Assembly: GCA_030148505.1 (NCBI GenBank)
Contig: JASBTI010000016.1
Location: forward strand, 1-64,000
Direction of reading: 5' to 3'
Origin: Rhodanobacter sp.
GTDB lineage: Bacteria > Pseudomonadota > Gammaproteobacteria > Xanthomonadales > Rhodanobacteraceae
DNA length: 64,000 nucleotides
Part shown: positions 18,314-25,920 of the stretch, piece by piece
How the letters are laid out: each line of letters starts with the position of its first letter
Numbering within the stretch: position 1 is the stretch's first letter
Notes under the pieces: model-generated
Databases searched by the model: none
What the model was told of the DNA's origin: nothing
What the model saw: only the letters and a program-made list of their open reading frames with translations
Translations under genes and position numbers: made by a program

Positions 18314-19290
18314 GTCAGCGATCCTCCACAGGAGCTGCCCGCGCCGGCGGTGCAGCCGTAACAATGATCGGCGAACGCGATGGGCCCGCGTTCGATGTCC
18401 GCGAGTTGGGCGATATCCCACACGCTGCGCTGACGACCGCCCAGCGGCAGTTCCAGCGCCTGGTTGAAATCGCAGTCGTACAGTTGCCCGCGCCAGTCCA
18501 CCGACAGCAGGTTGCGGCACATCACCCCCAGCGCCGCCTGCGGATTGAACGCGTCGAGCAGGGTCTGCATGTAACTTTGATAGCGTCCTTCGCGCTCCAG
18601 CAGGTGCAGGAAGCGCTTGATCGGCATGTTGGTGATGGTGAACAGGCGGTTGAAGACGATGCCGAAATGCTCGGCCAGTTCGTCGCGATAGGTCGCCTCC
18701 AGAGCCGCCTGCGATGGCGGCAGGCTGGCGCCTAGCGGGTTGTAGACCAGGTCCAGCTCCAGCCCCGAATCCGCACGGCCGTAGCCGAGCGCATTGAGCT
18801 GGTGCAGCGCGCGCAGGCTGGGGTCGAAAACATGCTGGCCGCGCTGCTGCTCGACATTGGCCTTGGTGTAACACGGCAGCGAGGCGACCACCTTGACGCC
18901 CTGCGTGGCCAGAAAGTCGGCGGTGTCCTCCTGCCCCGCACGGAACAGCACGGTCAGGTTGCAGCGGTCGATCACTGTCTTGCCCAACGCCCGCGCCTCG
19001 CGCACCAGGGTGCGGAAATGCGGGTTCATCTCGGGGGCGCCGCCGGTCAGGTCCAGGGTGTGCACCTGCGGTGCGTCGGCGAGCAGTTCGAGCAGGCGTT
19101 CGACCGTAGCCTGCTGCATGATTTCGGTGCGTTTGGGGCCGGCTTCGACGTGGCAGTGCTGGCAGGCCAGGTCGCACAACTTGCCGACATTGACCTGCAG
19201 GATCTCCAGCGGCGTGCGCGGCAAGGTCAACCCATGCTGACGCAGGCTGCGAGCGAACGAAGGTGGTGAAACTGAAAGGACGGCATTCAC
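18310..19290 (-). CDS. arsS: Arsenosugar biosynthesis radical SAM protein
   Basis: 326 residues. The radical SAM cluster is CDLACQHC (Cys39, 43, 46), followed by LDLTGGAPEMNP, the SAM-binding GGE-like motif. The C-terminal end CYGCTAGAGSSCGGSL is the cysteine-rich tail of the ArsS/DUF3641 family. ArsS is known to attach a deoxyadenosyl group to methylated arsenic on the way to arsenosugars. It is the first gene of the overlapping set arsS-arsM-GT-DUF2064-PiT. The upstream gap to the reductase fusion is 96 bases, so the promoter may be further upstream or within that gap. Confidence 0.9.
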   Translation of the reverse strand: MNAVLSVSPPSFARSLRQHGLTLPRTPLEILQVNVGKLCDLACQHCHVEAGPKRTEIMQQATVERLLELLADAPQVHTLDLTGGAPEMNPHFRTLVREARALGKTVIDRCNLTVLFRAGQEDTADFLATQGVKVVASLPCYTKANVEQQRGQHVFDPSLRALHQLNALGYGRADSGLELDLVYNPLGASLPPSQAALEATYRDELAEHFGIVFNRLFTITNMPIKRFLHLLEREGRYQSYMQTLLDAFNPQAALGVMCRNLLSVDWRGQLYDCDFNQALELPLGGRQRSVWDIAQLADIERGPIAFADHCYGCTAGAGSSCGGSLT

Positions 19291-19386
19291 GGTAAATCAC
19301 TCCTGCTCAAGGGTGCAGCGAGGGTCATGGTGTGGCCAGGCCCTGCAGATGCCCGTCGTAGGAAAGATCGCGTTGTCATGCCAACC

Positions 19387-21537
19387 TCACTTCAATCGCC
19401 AAGCGTGATAACGCGCCAACCAGCCCAGCACGCGTTCCGGCGCATGCGCCTTCTTCCAGTTGCCGGCGGCGTACTTGTTGGCCTCGGCCCAGGTCGGGTA
19501 GGCATGGATGGTGCCGAGGATCTTGTTCATGCCCAGGCCGTGACGCATCGCCAGCACGAATTCGGCCAGCAGTTCCCCAGCATGCTGACCCACGATGGTG
19601 GCGCCGAGGATGCGGTCCTTGTCGGGTACGGTCAATACCTTGACGAAGCCGTGCGTGCGATCCTCGGTGATTGCGCGATCCAGATCGTCGAGCGCGTAGC
19701 GGGTGAGCTCGTAGGCGATGCCTTGTGCCTTCGCCTCGCGCTCGTTGAGGCCGACCCGCGCCACTTCGGGGTCGACGAAGGTCACCGCCGGAATCACCGC
19801 ATAGTCGACACGGAAGCGCTTGAACTGGCCGAACAGCGCGTTGACTGCCGCGTACCAGGCCTGATGCGCGGCAGTGTGGGTGAACTGGTACGGACCGGCG
19901 ACATCGCCGCAGGCATAGATGTTGGGATACAGCGTGGCCAGATATGCATCCGTCTCCACTGTACGTGCGGCGGGGATGCCCAGTTCCTCCAGACCAAAGC
20001 CGGCGGTACGCGGCTTGCGACCGACCGCTACCAGCAACCGGTCGTACGGTAGCCGGACGCGCTGTCCGCCGGCCTCGCAGACCAGTACGTGCTGATCACC
20101 CTCGCGCTCGATCGCCACCGCCTTGTGGCCCAGGCGCACGTCGACGCCATCGGTCGCCAGCCGCGCCTGCACGAAGGCGGACACCTCGTCATCCTCGCGC
20201 AGCAACAAGCGCTCCATCGCCTCGACCCGGGTCACCGCCGAACCGAGTCGGGCGAAGGCCTGCGCCAGCTCGCAACCGATCGGCCCGCCGCCCAGAATCA
20301 ACAGGCGTGGCGGCAATTCTCCCAACTCCCACAGCGTGTCCGAAGTCAGGTAATCCGCTTGCTCGATGCCGGCGATGGGCGGCACCCAAGGCTCGGCACC
20401 CGAGGCAATCACGATGGCCCGCGTGCTGACCGGTTTGCCGTCGATCTCGACCACCCATGGTGAGACGATTCGGGCCTGGCCACGTTGCACGTCGACCCCC
20501 AGCTCACGATAACGCTCGACCGAATCGTGCGGCGCCACGGTAGCCACCGCCTGCTGCACCCGTGCCATCACGGCGCGGAAATCCACCCGCACCTCGCCTA
20601 CATGTACTCCGGCAAGCCCTGCCTCGCGGGCCTGCGTTGCCAGCCGCGCCGCATGGATCAGCGCCTTGGAAGGCACGCAGCCGGTATTGAGACAGTCGCC
20701 ACCCATCCGGTGTTTTTCGACCAGGGTGACCCTGGCCCGCACCGCCGCAGCGATGTAGGCGCTGACCAGTCCGGCCGAACCGGCGCCAATCACCACCAGG
20801 TTGCGATCGAAGCGTTTCGGCTTGGGCCAGCGCGCATACACGCGGCGCGCCTTGACCCGTGCCACGATCCAGCGCGCCAGCAGCGGAAACGTGCCGAGCA
20901 GGACAAACGATCCGAGCAGCCGCGGTGAGACAATCCCGGACAGCGAATCCAGGCTGGCCAGCTGGGTGCCGGCATTCACGTAAACCACCGTCGCAGCCAG
21001 CATGCCGAGCTGGCTGACCCAGTAGAACGTGCGCACCGGCAACGTGGTCAGCCCCATCAGCAGGTTGACCACGAAGAACGGAAACACCGGCACCAGACGC
21101 AGGGTGAACAGGTACAGCGCGCCTTCGCGGCGCACGCCCTCGTTGATTGCCGCCAGCCGTTGGCCGAAACGTCGTTGCACCGCGGCGCCAAACACGAAAC
21201 GGCTGGCCAGAAAGGCCAGGGTCGCGCCGAGGCTGGAGGCAAACGAGATCAGGATCGTGCCCTCGAGCAAGCCGAACAGCGCGCCACCGGCGAGGGTCAA
21301 CAGGGTCGCCGCCGGCAGCGACAACGCCGTCACCGCCACGTAGACCAGAAAGAACCCCAGCGCCAGCGCCAGCGGATGTGCCTGGCGGAAACCCTCCAGC
21401 GCCTGCTGCTGCGCTTTCAGCGCCTCGAGATTCAGGTGATGCTGCAGGCCGAGTGCGAAGAACGCGACCACGGCACCCAGCAGGGCCGTCAGCAGCAACC
21501 ATCGGAGCAGGGCAGTCGGGTTTCTCATGGGCAGCAC
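19387..21537 (-). CDS. TVP38/TMEM64 membrane domain fused to a MerA-like FAD disulfide reductase
   Basis: 716 residues in two parts. Residues 1 to about 235 are a VTT/DedA-like (TVP38/TMEM64) membrane domain, with FLVYVAVTALSLPAATLLTLAGGALFG and a later RLVPVFPFFVVNLLMGLT. From about 245, a pyridine nucleotide-disulfide oxidoreductase begins with LVVIGAGSAGLVSA (FAD), then GGDCLNTGCVPSKAL (redox cysteine pair), LLILGGGPIGCELAQ (NAD(P)H) and YACGDVAGPYQFTHTAAHQ. The C-terminal dimer domain ends with GMNKILGTIHAYPTWAEANK. The fold is that of mercuric reductase, but the C-terminal Cys pair of MerA is absent, so the substrate is open. It is co-directional with and just upstream of arsS; a role in metalloid redox chemistry is inference. 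Confidence 0.88.
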   Translation of the reverse strand: MLPMRNPTALLRWLLLTALLGAVVAFFALGLQHHLNLEALKAQQQALEGFRQAHPLALALGFFLVYVAVTALSLPAATLLTLAGGALFGLLEGTILISFASSLGATLAFLASRFVFGAAVQRRFGQRLAAINEGVRREGALYLFTLRLVPVFPFFVVNLLMGLTTLPVRTFYWVSQLGMLAATVVYVNAGTQLASLDSLSGIVSPRLLGSFVLLGTFPLLARWIVARVKARRVYARWPKPKRFDRNLVVIGAGSAGLVSAYIAAAVRARVTLVEKHRMGGDCLNTGCVPSKALIHAARLATQAREAGLAGVHVGEVRVDFRAVMARVQQAVATVAPHDSVERYRELGVDVQRGQARIVSPWVVEIDGKPVSTRAIVIASGAEPWVPPIAGIEQADYLTSDTLWELGELPPRLLILGGGPIGCELAQAFARLGSAVTRVEAMERLLLREDDEVSAFVQARLATDGVDVRLGHKAVAIEREGDQHVLVCEAGGQRVRLPYDRLLVAVGRKPRTAGFGLEELGIPAARTVETDAYLATLYPNIYACGDVAGPYQFTHTAAHQAWYAAVNALFGQFKRFRVDYAVIPAVTFVDPEVARVGLNEREAKAQGIAYELTRYALDDLDRAITEDRTHGFVKVLTVPDKDRILGATIVGQHAGELLAEFVLAMRHGLGMNKILGTIHAYPTWAEANKYAAGNWKKAHAPERVLGWLARYHAWRLK

Positions 21538-21555
21538 AGCCGGTAGGGCAACAGA

Positions 21556-21738
21556 TCAATCGGTGATGGATCGGCGCTGGCGCCGCCGCGACGCCAGCGC
21601 GTCGACGCCATACCACCATAACCGCAAATCAGGGCGCGCCGGTGGACGGACCGCGACATCCGCTCGCCGCAGACCCGATGCAACGACAACATCACGGTGG
21701 CCATGGCCCAGCCGCCACGCCACGCTAAAGATATTCAT
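21556..21738 (-). CDS. Possible small protein between sigma factor and reductase fusion
   Basis: A 60-codon frame with ATG at 21738, preceded by a GGGAG Shine-Dalgarno-like sequence about 7 bases upstream. It sits between the sigma-factor stop (21780) and the fusion gene start (21537), in the same direction. The product is basic (ends ASRRRQRRSITD) and has no motif I recognise, no membrane segment and no cysteines. The ribosome site and position are the only support; it may be a non-coding leader. Confidence 0.3.
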   Translation of the reverse strand: MNIFSVAWRLGHGHRDVVVASGLRRADVAVRPPARPDLRLWWYGVDALASRRRQRRSITD

Positions 21739-21779
21739 GGTGAATCTCCCTTCCGCGAATCAATCGGTGCCCGGGTTAC

Positions 21780-22289
21780 TCAGTCCTGCAGGTATTCCTG
21801 CACCATCTGCCGACCGCGATGGATGCGGCTCTTCACCGCCTCGCGGGTGAGCAACAGCTTGTCGGCAATTTCGCTGATCGAGAATTCCTCGAAGTCGCGC
21901 AGGATGATCGCCTCGCGGTATTTCTCCGGCAGGGACTGGATGGCTGCGGCGAGATCGCGACGCAGGTCGAAGCGGTCGTCGTAGGCAAACACGGGGTGAT
22001 CGGGCTCGGGCAGCTCAACCTCGCCACGCATCGATCGCAGCAGCCGCTGACACTCACGCCGCACGATCGAGAAGGTCCAGGCCGGAAAGGCGGCAATCGT
22101 GCGCAGTGCGCCGATGCGCCGGTAGATCAGCAGCAGCGACTCCTGTACCGCGTCGTCCGGGTCCACGCTGCTGGCGCATTGCGACTGGGCGATGCGGCGC
22201 AAGTCGGGGCGGCACAACACCAGCAACTGCTCAACGGCGGCGATATCGCCCCGGCGCGCCGATTCCAGCAGTCGGTGATCATGTTTCAT
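21780..22289 (-). CDS. ECF RNA polymerase sigma factor
   Basis: 169 residues. Region 2 shows DPDDAVQESLLLIYRRI and FPAWTFSIVRRECQRLLR; region 4 shows LPEKYREAIILRDFEEFSISEIADKLLLTREAVKSRIHRGRQMVQEYL, the helix-turn-helix for the -35 element. The length is usual for ECF factors. ATG 22289 begins the conserved part; the longer frame to 22487 is not supported. Its upstream region contains GAATC-N18-CTCTAT, also found before the bufferin operon, suggesting that it activates both itself and that operon. No DUF1109/NrsF-type anti-sigma gene is seen next to it. Confidence 0.88.
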   Translation of the reverse strand: MKHDHRLLESARRGDIAAVEQLLVLCRPDLRRIAQSQCASSVDPDDAVQESLLLIYRRIGALRTIAAFPAWTFSIVRRECQRLLRSMRGEVELPEPDHPVFAYDDRFDLRRDLAAAIQSLPEKYREAIILRDFEEFSISEIADKLLLTREAVKSRIHRGRQMVQEYLQD

Positions 22290-22323
22290 AGGCACTTGGC
22301 AGATCCGGTCAGCGGTGCCGCGG

Positions 22324-22337
22324 GCTGATTCCCGCGG
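22324..22337. repeat. Small GC hairpin in the sigma-factor leader
   Basis: A GC-rich stem with inner arms GGGC-rich and complementary CCCGCGG lies between the sigma promoter-like motif and the sigma ATG (around 22318-22338). It would be in the mRNA leader of the sigma gene. In plus orientation it is followed by a T-rich run. Its role is unknown. Confidence 0.25.
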
Positions 22338-22350
22338 CGTTTGCTTCTTA

Positions 22351-22379
22351 ATAGAGGCACGGCGCCTCGCAAAAGATTC
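22351..22379 (-). promoter_or_regulatory. ECF-type promoter motif upstream of the sigma gene
   Basis: On the minus strand, GAATC (22379-22375) is followed after 18 bases by CTCTAT (22356-22351). The bufferin operon has the same pair with the same 18-base spacing, and both share TTTTGC just after GAATC. The -10-like element is about 60 bases before the sigma ATG. Autoregulation of the sigma gene is the natural reading. Confidence 0.6.
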
Positions 22380-22410
22380 GACATTCGCCGCGCGCATGGC
22401 GGCTGTACCG

Positions 22411-22932
22411 TCACGGCGCCGCCTGCGCCACCGCACCGGATGGATCGTTTGCCGGCTTCGGCCAGAACCTGGCCAGCATGCGGTCAATCGAGAAAAAGCC
22501 CGGCCCCCAGGCGATCACCGCCAGCAACATCATGGCCCAGATCTTGTGATCGTTGAAGTCACTGCCGAGCACGCCGAGCCAGAAACCGTGCGGCCACAGG
22601 TCCGGGTACGAGATCACCGCCATGATGTTATAGACGAAAAGGAAGGCGGCGGTGAGGCGCCCACCCAGTCCCAGCAGCAGGAACCAGGGCGCGACCAGCT
22701 CGATCCAGGTACCGAGAAACGCCGCCGTATCGCCGGACAACAGCGGCACGTGGTATTCGTTGTTGAACAGATAGGAGGTGCCCATCGGGTCTTCTATCTT
22801 GACCACACCGGCGCGCCAGAACGCCAGCGCTACCCAGACCCGAAACAGCAGCAAGACCACCGGCGCCAAGCCGAGCAGCAGCCGGGTCAGCTGTCCATAG
22901 TAATCCCACACACGCATCATCCCGTTGTTCAT
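22411..22932 (-). CDS. bufD: DoxX-family membrane protein of the bufferin operon
   Basis: 173 residues with four hydrophobic segments, as in DoxX/DoxD proteins. The N-terminal half contains VLLLFRVWVALAFWRAGVVKIED, the family opening, and the middle has WIELVAPWFLLLGLGGRLTAAFLFVYN. In bufferin (gig-type) operons a DoxX protein is the usual last gene and is thought to act in membrane redox chemistry; that role is not proven. The ATG overlaps the preceding stop by four bases, so it is coupled to the DUF2063 gene. Confidence 0.85.
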   Translation of the reverse strand: MNNGMMRVWDYYGQLTRLLLGLAPVVLLLFRVWVALAFWRAGVVKIEDPMGTSYLFNNEYHVPLLSGDTAAFLGTWIELVAPWFLLLGLGGRLTAAFLFVYNIMAVISYPDLWPHGFWLGVLGSDFNDHKIWAMMLLAVIAWGPGFFSIDRMLARFWPKPANDPSGAVAQAAP

Positions 22933-23714
22933 GTCGAACGCTCCTCGTCATTGCATGCCACGATCAAGCCTTGCGCGAGCAAATCGCGCAGGCATGGCGC
23001 GGGGTCGAATTCATCGTCCATACCGCTTGCCGCGGCACAGGCCGCCGCAAGGTCTCTTCCCTCGATCAACGCCTCGATGCAGGCGTACGTGGCCGGTTCG
23101 ATCAACGCCATTGCCACATCACCCCCCTCGCGCCACAGCAGCACATGCTCAGCGCGGCCATCGAGCTGCAATGCGCTGCCGTCCGCCGCCTGACACCATT
23201 GCCAGAGGGTCAACACCGCATGTTCACTGCGCAGCAACTGCACGCTCGGGTGCAGCTGCAGCCGCAGCTGTTCCGGCGGCTGCTCCGCGGCACGCGCCAG
23301 CACCGCGGTTTCGACGGCGGCGCCCTCGGCGGCCAGCGCCGCGGCCTGACGCAACCCCTCCAGTCGGGCCACGTCCGGCAGATAGCCCAGCGACCGCGCC
23401 TCGGGCATCTGTTCGAGAAATTCGCCGAGGGCGCCGCCGAAGCGTTGCAGGTTGCCGCAGGTCGAAGGATGCTGCGCGCGATAGCGTGCCGCCATCGCAT
23501 CGAAAAAGTCCTCACCGACCAGGGCCAGCACGACGGGGTAGCTGTCGCGCAGGGCCGCATCCAGGGTGCCCGCGACCGCATTCCGGTAAATCTGCAGCCG
23601 TGCCGTCGGCGCCAGGCCGGCTCCCTCGATCCAGCTCGACACGGCATCGCTTCGCCCGGTCAGGGCGTCGGCAAAGCCTTGCTGCAATTCATGCAAACGC
23701 GGGGCGGCAGGCAT
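22929..23714 (-). CDS. bufC: DUF2063 partner of the MNIO enzyme
   Basis: 261 residues. The N-terminal half has the DUF2063 pattern LHELQQGFADAL, LQIYRNAVAGTLDAALRDSYPVVLALVGEDFFDAMAARYRAQHPS and LGEFLEQMPEARSLGYLPDVARLE. In known systems this protein brings the precursor peptide to the DUF692 enzyme. The gene overlaps bufB by 26 bases and bufD by four. The DUF2063 family is often labelled 'putative DNA-binding', but its place between DUF692 and DoxX genes favours the RiPP-recognition role. Confidence 0.85.
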   Translation of the reverse strand: MPAAPRLHELQQGFADALTGRSDAVSSWIEGAGLAPTARLQIYRNAVAGTLDAALRDSYPVVLALVGEDFFDAMAARYRAQHPSTCGNLQRFGGALGEFLEQMPEARSLGYLPDVARLEGLRQAAALAAEGAAVETAVLARAAEQPPEQLRLQLHPSVQLLRSEHAVLTLWQWCQAADGSALQLDGRAEHVLLWREGGDVAMALIEPATYACIEALIEGRDLAAACAAASGMDDEFDPAPCLRDLLAQGLIVACNDEERST

Positions 23715-24555
23715 CCAGACTCTCCTCGGCGCGCCCGGCTTCGGCCAGCAACACCTCCAGTTCGGGGATGTCCTGATCCCATTCGATCAGGGTCGGTTTC
23801 GGTCCGCCCAGCGCCAGGGCCTCGTCGTAGAGCGCCCAGACCTCGGGCGCCACCGGCCGGCTGTGGCTGTCGATCAGCAAGGGCACCGGCAGCCCGTCTT
23901 TGCGGGTAAAGCCGGCCAGGTGAATTTCACGCACCGCGCCGTGCGGCATGGCACGCAGGTACGCATGGGCGTCGAAGCCGTGGTTGATGCTGTTGACGTA
24001 GACGTTGTTCACGTCCAGCAGCAGGCCGCAGCCGGCGCGCTGCACCAGCGCCGCCACGAACGCCGACTCCGGCATTTCCGCATGGCGAAAGCTGAGGTAG
24101 CTGGAGACATTCTCCACCAGCAACTCACGACCCAGCGCCTCCTGTACCTGCTGCACGCGCGAGACCATCAGGTCCAGCGCTTCATCGGTGCAGGGCAACG
24201 GCAGCAGGTCGTTCAAATGCAGGCCGCCGATCGCGCCCCAGCAGATATGTTCCGAGACCAGCGCCGGCTGATAGCGCCGCACCAGTGCGCCCAGTGTCGT
24301 CAGGTGATCGCGATCCAGCGCGTCGGACGACCCCAGCGACAGCCCCACACCGTGCAGACTCAGGGGGTAGTCGGCGCGAATCTGTTCCAGCGCCGCGTGC
24401 GCGGCACCGCCCGCCGCAAAATAATTCTCGCTGTGCACCTCGAACCAGGGTACCGGCGGCTTCTCGTCGAGTACACGCTGCACATGCGGCGCGCGCAAGC
24501 CGACCCCGGCAGATGCCGGGATCGGTCCTTGACGCCGGGGCTTATGCTCGCCCAT
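23689..24555 (-). CDS. bufB: DUF692 multinuclear non-heme iron oxidase (MNIO), bufferin modification enzyme
   Basis: About 288 residues, a TIM-barrel iron enzyme. VGLRAPHVQRVL opens the domain; FEVHSENYF, LSLHGVGLSLGS, LVSEHICWG, LLVENVSSYL, LLLDVNNVYVNSINHG and REIHLAGF carry the His, Glu, Asp and Asn ligands expected for DUF692. Such enzymes convert precursor cysteines to oxazolone/thioamide-type groups. The ATG at 24555 lies 8 bases after the precursor stop; a longer frame upstream would run over the precursor gene. The 3' end overlaps bufC by 26 bases. Confidence 0.9.
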   Translation of the reverse strand: MGEHKPRRQGPIPASAGVGLRAPHVQRVLDEKPPVPWFEVHSENYFAAGGAAHAALEQIRADYPLSLHGVGLSLGSSDALDRDHLTTLGALVRRYQPALVSEHICWGAIGGLHLNDLLPLPCTDEALDLMVSRVQQVQEALGRELLVENVSSYLSFRHAEMPESAFVAALVQRAGCGLLLDVNNVYVNSINHGFDAHAYLRAMPHGAVREIHLAGFTRKDGLPVPLLIDSHSRPVAPEVWALYDEALALGGPKPTLIEWDQDIPELEVLLAEAGRAEESLDACRPAFA

Positions 24556-24563
24556 GCCGTTGC

Positions 24564-24860
24564 TCAGCTCTTGTCGGCCGGGGCGGTCGAGCCGCCATCG
24601 ATCTTTGCGCACAAGCCGGCCGGCACCGCCACGAAGGCATTCGGGTCGCGCGCCTTGCTGTCCTGGCCGGCACAGGAATGCCCGACCGATTTGCAGTCGT
24701 TCTTGTGCGCCGCATTGATGCCGTAGCACTTGGTCATCTTCATGTGATCGCCCTTCATGCCGCCGGCACCGGCAGGCGCCGGCGCGGCCGTCGCGATCGA
24801 GGCCACGCCGAGCGTCAGGGCACCGATCAAGGCGGTCTTCAACAGGTTCTGGTTGTTCAT
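24564..24860 (-). CDS. bufA: DUF2282 bufferin precursor
   Basis: 98 residues. A cleavable signal peptide (hydrophobic [17 protein letters not shown], cut near residue 26) leads to a mature part with four cysteines at 45, 56, 63 and 84, in [23 protein letters not shown] and GLCAKID. This is the DUF2282 pattern seen in bufferins, periplasmic RiPPs reported to bind copper after cysteine modification. The segment before the first Cys is Met/His/Gly rich ([12 protein letters not shown]), which could help metal capture. The gene leads the operon bufA-bufB-bufC-bufD and is preceded by a sigma-type promoter motif 44 bases upstream. Confidence 0.9.
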   Translation of the reverse strand: MNNQNLLKTALIGALTLGVASIATAAPAPAGAGGMKGDHMKMTKCYGINAAHKNDCKSVGHSCAGQDSKARDPNAFVAVPAGLCAKIDGGSTAPADKS

Positions 24861-24903
24861 GATGCGTGTCTCCGTAAGGTCGGCCGGAGGAACCCGGCAC
24901 CTC

Positions 24904-24932
24904 ATAGAGCCGCGCCCCGGGCAAAAGGATTC
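24904..24932 (-). promoter_or_regulatory. ECF-type promoter motif upstream of the bufferin operon
   Basis: On the minus strand GAATC (24932-24928) and CTCTAT (24909-24904) are 18 bases apart, identical in sequence and spacing to the motif before the sigma-factor gene. Between them TTTTGC and a GC-rich block are also shared. The -10-like element ends 43 bases before the bufA start codon. Confidence 0.6.
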
Positions 24933-25127
24933 AAACCCGTGGCGATCTGGCTGCGGTTGCAGCCGGCTCAACAGACCGCATGACCGCGTGACCTCGCGTG
25001 TCGTTTGCGACGTTTCGCGCGCAGTCGCTGTAAATAGCCCTCGGCGCGGGCGGCTTTTGCATGCATTGCTTCGGCAAGCCGCTATCCTTTTCGGACGCCG
25101 AAAGAGGCGTGACCTGCCGGAGTTGCC

Positions 25128-25754
25128 TTGTTCGACCAACCCATCGTGATGCTCGATTTCGAGACCACCGGCCTCAGCACCCTTGCCGGCGACCGCATCA
25201 CCGAAGTAGCTGCCTTGCGCATCGTCGATGGCGTAGTGGCCGAGCGCTATGTGACGTTGATCAATTGCGGCGTGCGCGTGCCGCCTTTCGTCACCGCGCT
25301 GACCGGCATCTCCCAGCGCATGGTCGATGGCGCGCCTCCGGTGGCGCAGGTGCTTCCCCGGTTGCTCGATTTCATCGGCGACGACGTGCTGGCCGCCCAC
25401 AATGCCAGCTTCGACGCCCGCTTCCTGCAAGCCGAAAGCCAGCGGCAAGGCCTGACGCCGCGCCACCGCGGCCTGATCTGCTCACTGAAGCTGGCGCGCC
25501 GGATGCTGCCGGGGCAGAGCAGCTACAAGCTCGGTGGACTGGCGCAGGCGTTGAACATCAGCTACCGCGGCACCGCCCACCGCGCGGAAGCCGACGCCGA
25601 AGTCTCCACCCGCCTACTGCTGCATATCGGCGACCGCCTGCGAGATCGGTACCGCTGCCCCTCCATCGCGCCGGGTCTGCTCGAGGCGATCAACCGGCAA
25701 AGTGCGGCGAAGGTGCCGGCGTTTCTGGGTCGTAGTTTTGCGGGTGCGCCATAG
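25128..25754 (+). CDS. DnaQ-like 3'-5' exonuclease domain protein
   Basis: 208 residues of the DEDD exonuclease superfamily. Motif I is [11 protein letters not shown] (Asp and Glu for two metals), motif [15 protein letters not shown], and motif [18 protein letters not shown] with the final His/Asp. It therefore trims DNA or RNA 3' ends. It is a stand-alone exonuclease, not a polymerase subunit. A TTG at 25128 is the likely start, with CGGAG 6 bases upstream; the next ATG (25149) would cut into the first strand. It is divergent from the bufferin operon. Confidence 0.85.
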   Translation: MFDQPIVMLDFETTGLSTLAGDRITEVAALRIVDGVVAERYVTLINCGVRVPPFVTALTGISQRMVDGAPPVAQVLPRLLDFIGDDVLAAHNASFDARFLQAESQRQGLTPRHRGLICSLKLARRMLPGQSSYKLGGLAQALNISYRGTAHRAEADAEVSTRLLLHIGDRLRDRYRCPSIAPGLLEAINRQSAAKVPAFLGRSFAGAP

Positions 25755-25920
25755 GAACGTGCGCCTTGTGCCATCGACCTTGAGCTCTTTTCCGAGTCCA
25801 GTCGCCTGGGAATCCGGAAGGTCGACCACACCCACCCGGTGTAGCGATGGGCACCGATTTCACCGCACTATCCGCGGCGAACAGCTGGCGCTTGCGGACA
25901 ATACCAACCACAATCTCCGC

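Noticed and set aside
17234-19300. A 688-codon frame spanning arsM and arsS
   Set aside because: The first half reads arsS in the wrong frame (Arg/Gly/Pro-rich, no motifs). Only the part from 18313 encodes ArsM, and its ATG overlaps the arsS stop.
24555-24924. N-terminal extension of the DUF692 gene over bufA
   Set aside because: The extension reads bufA in another frame; the enzyme's conserved start is at 24555.
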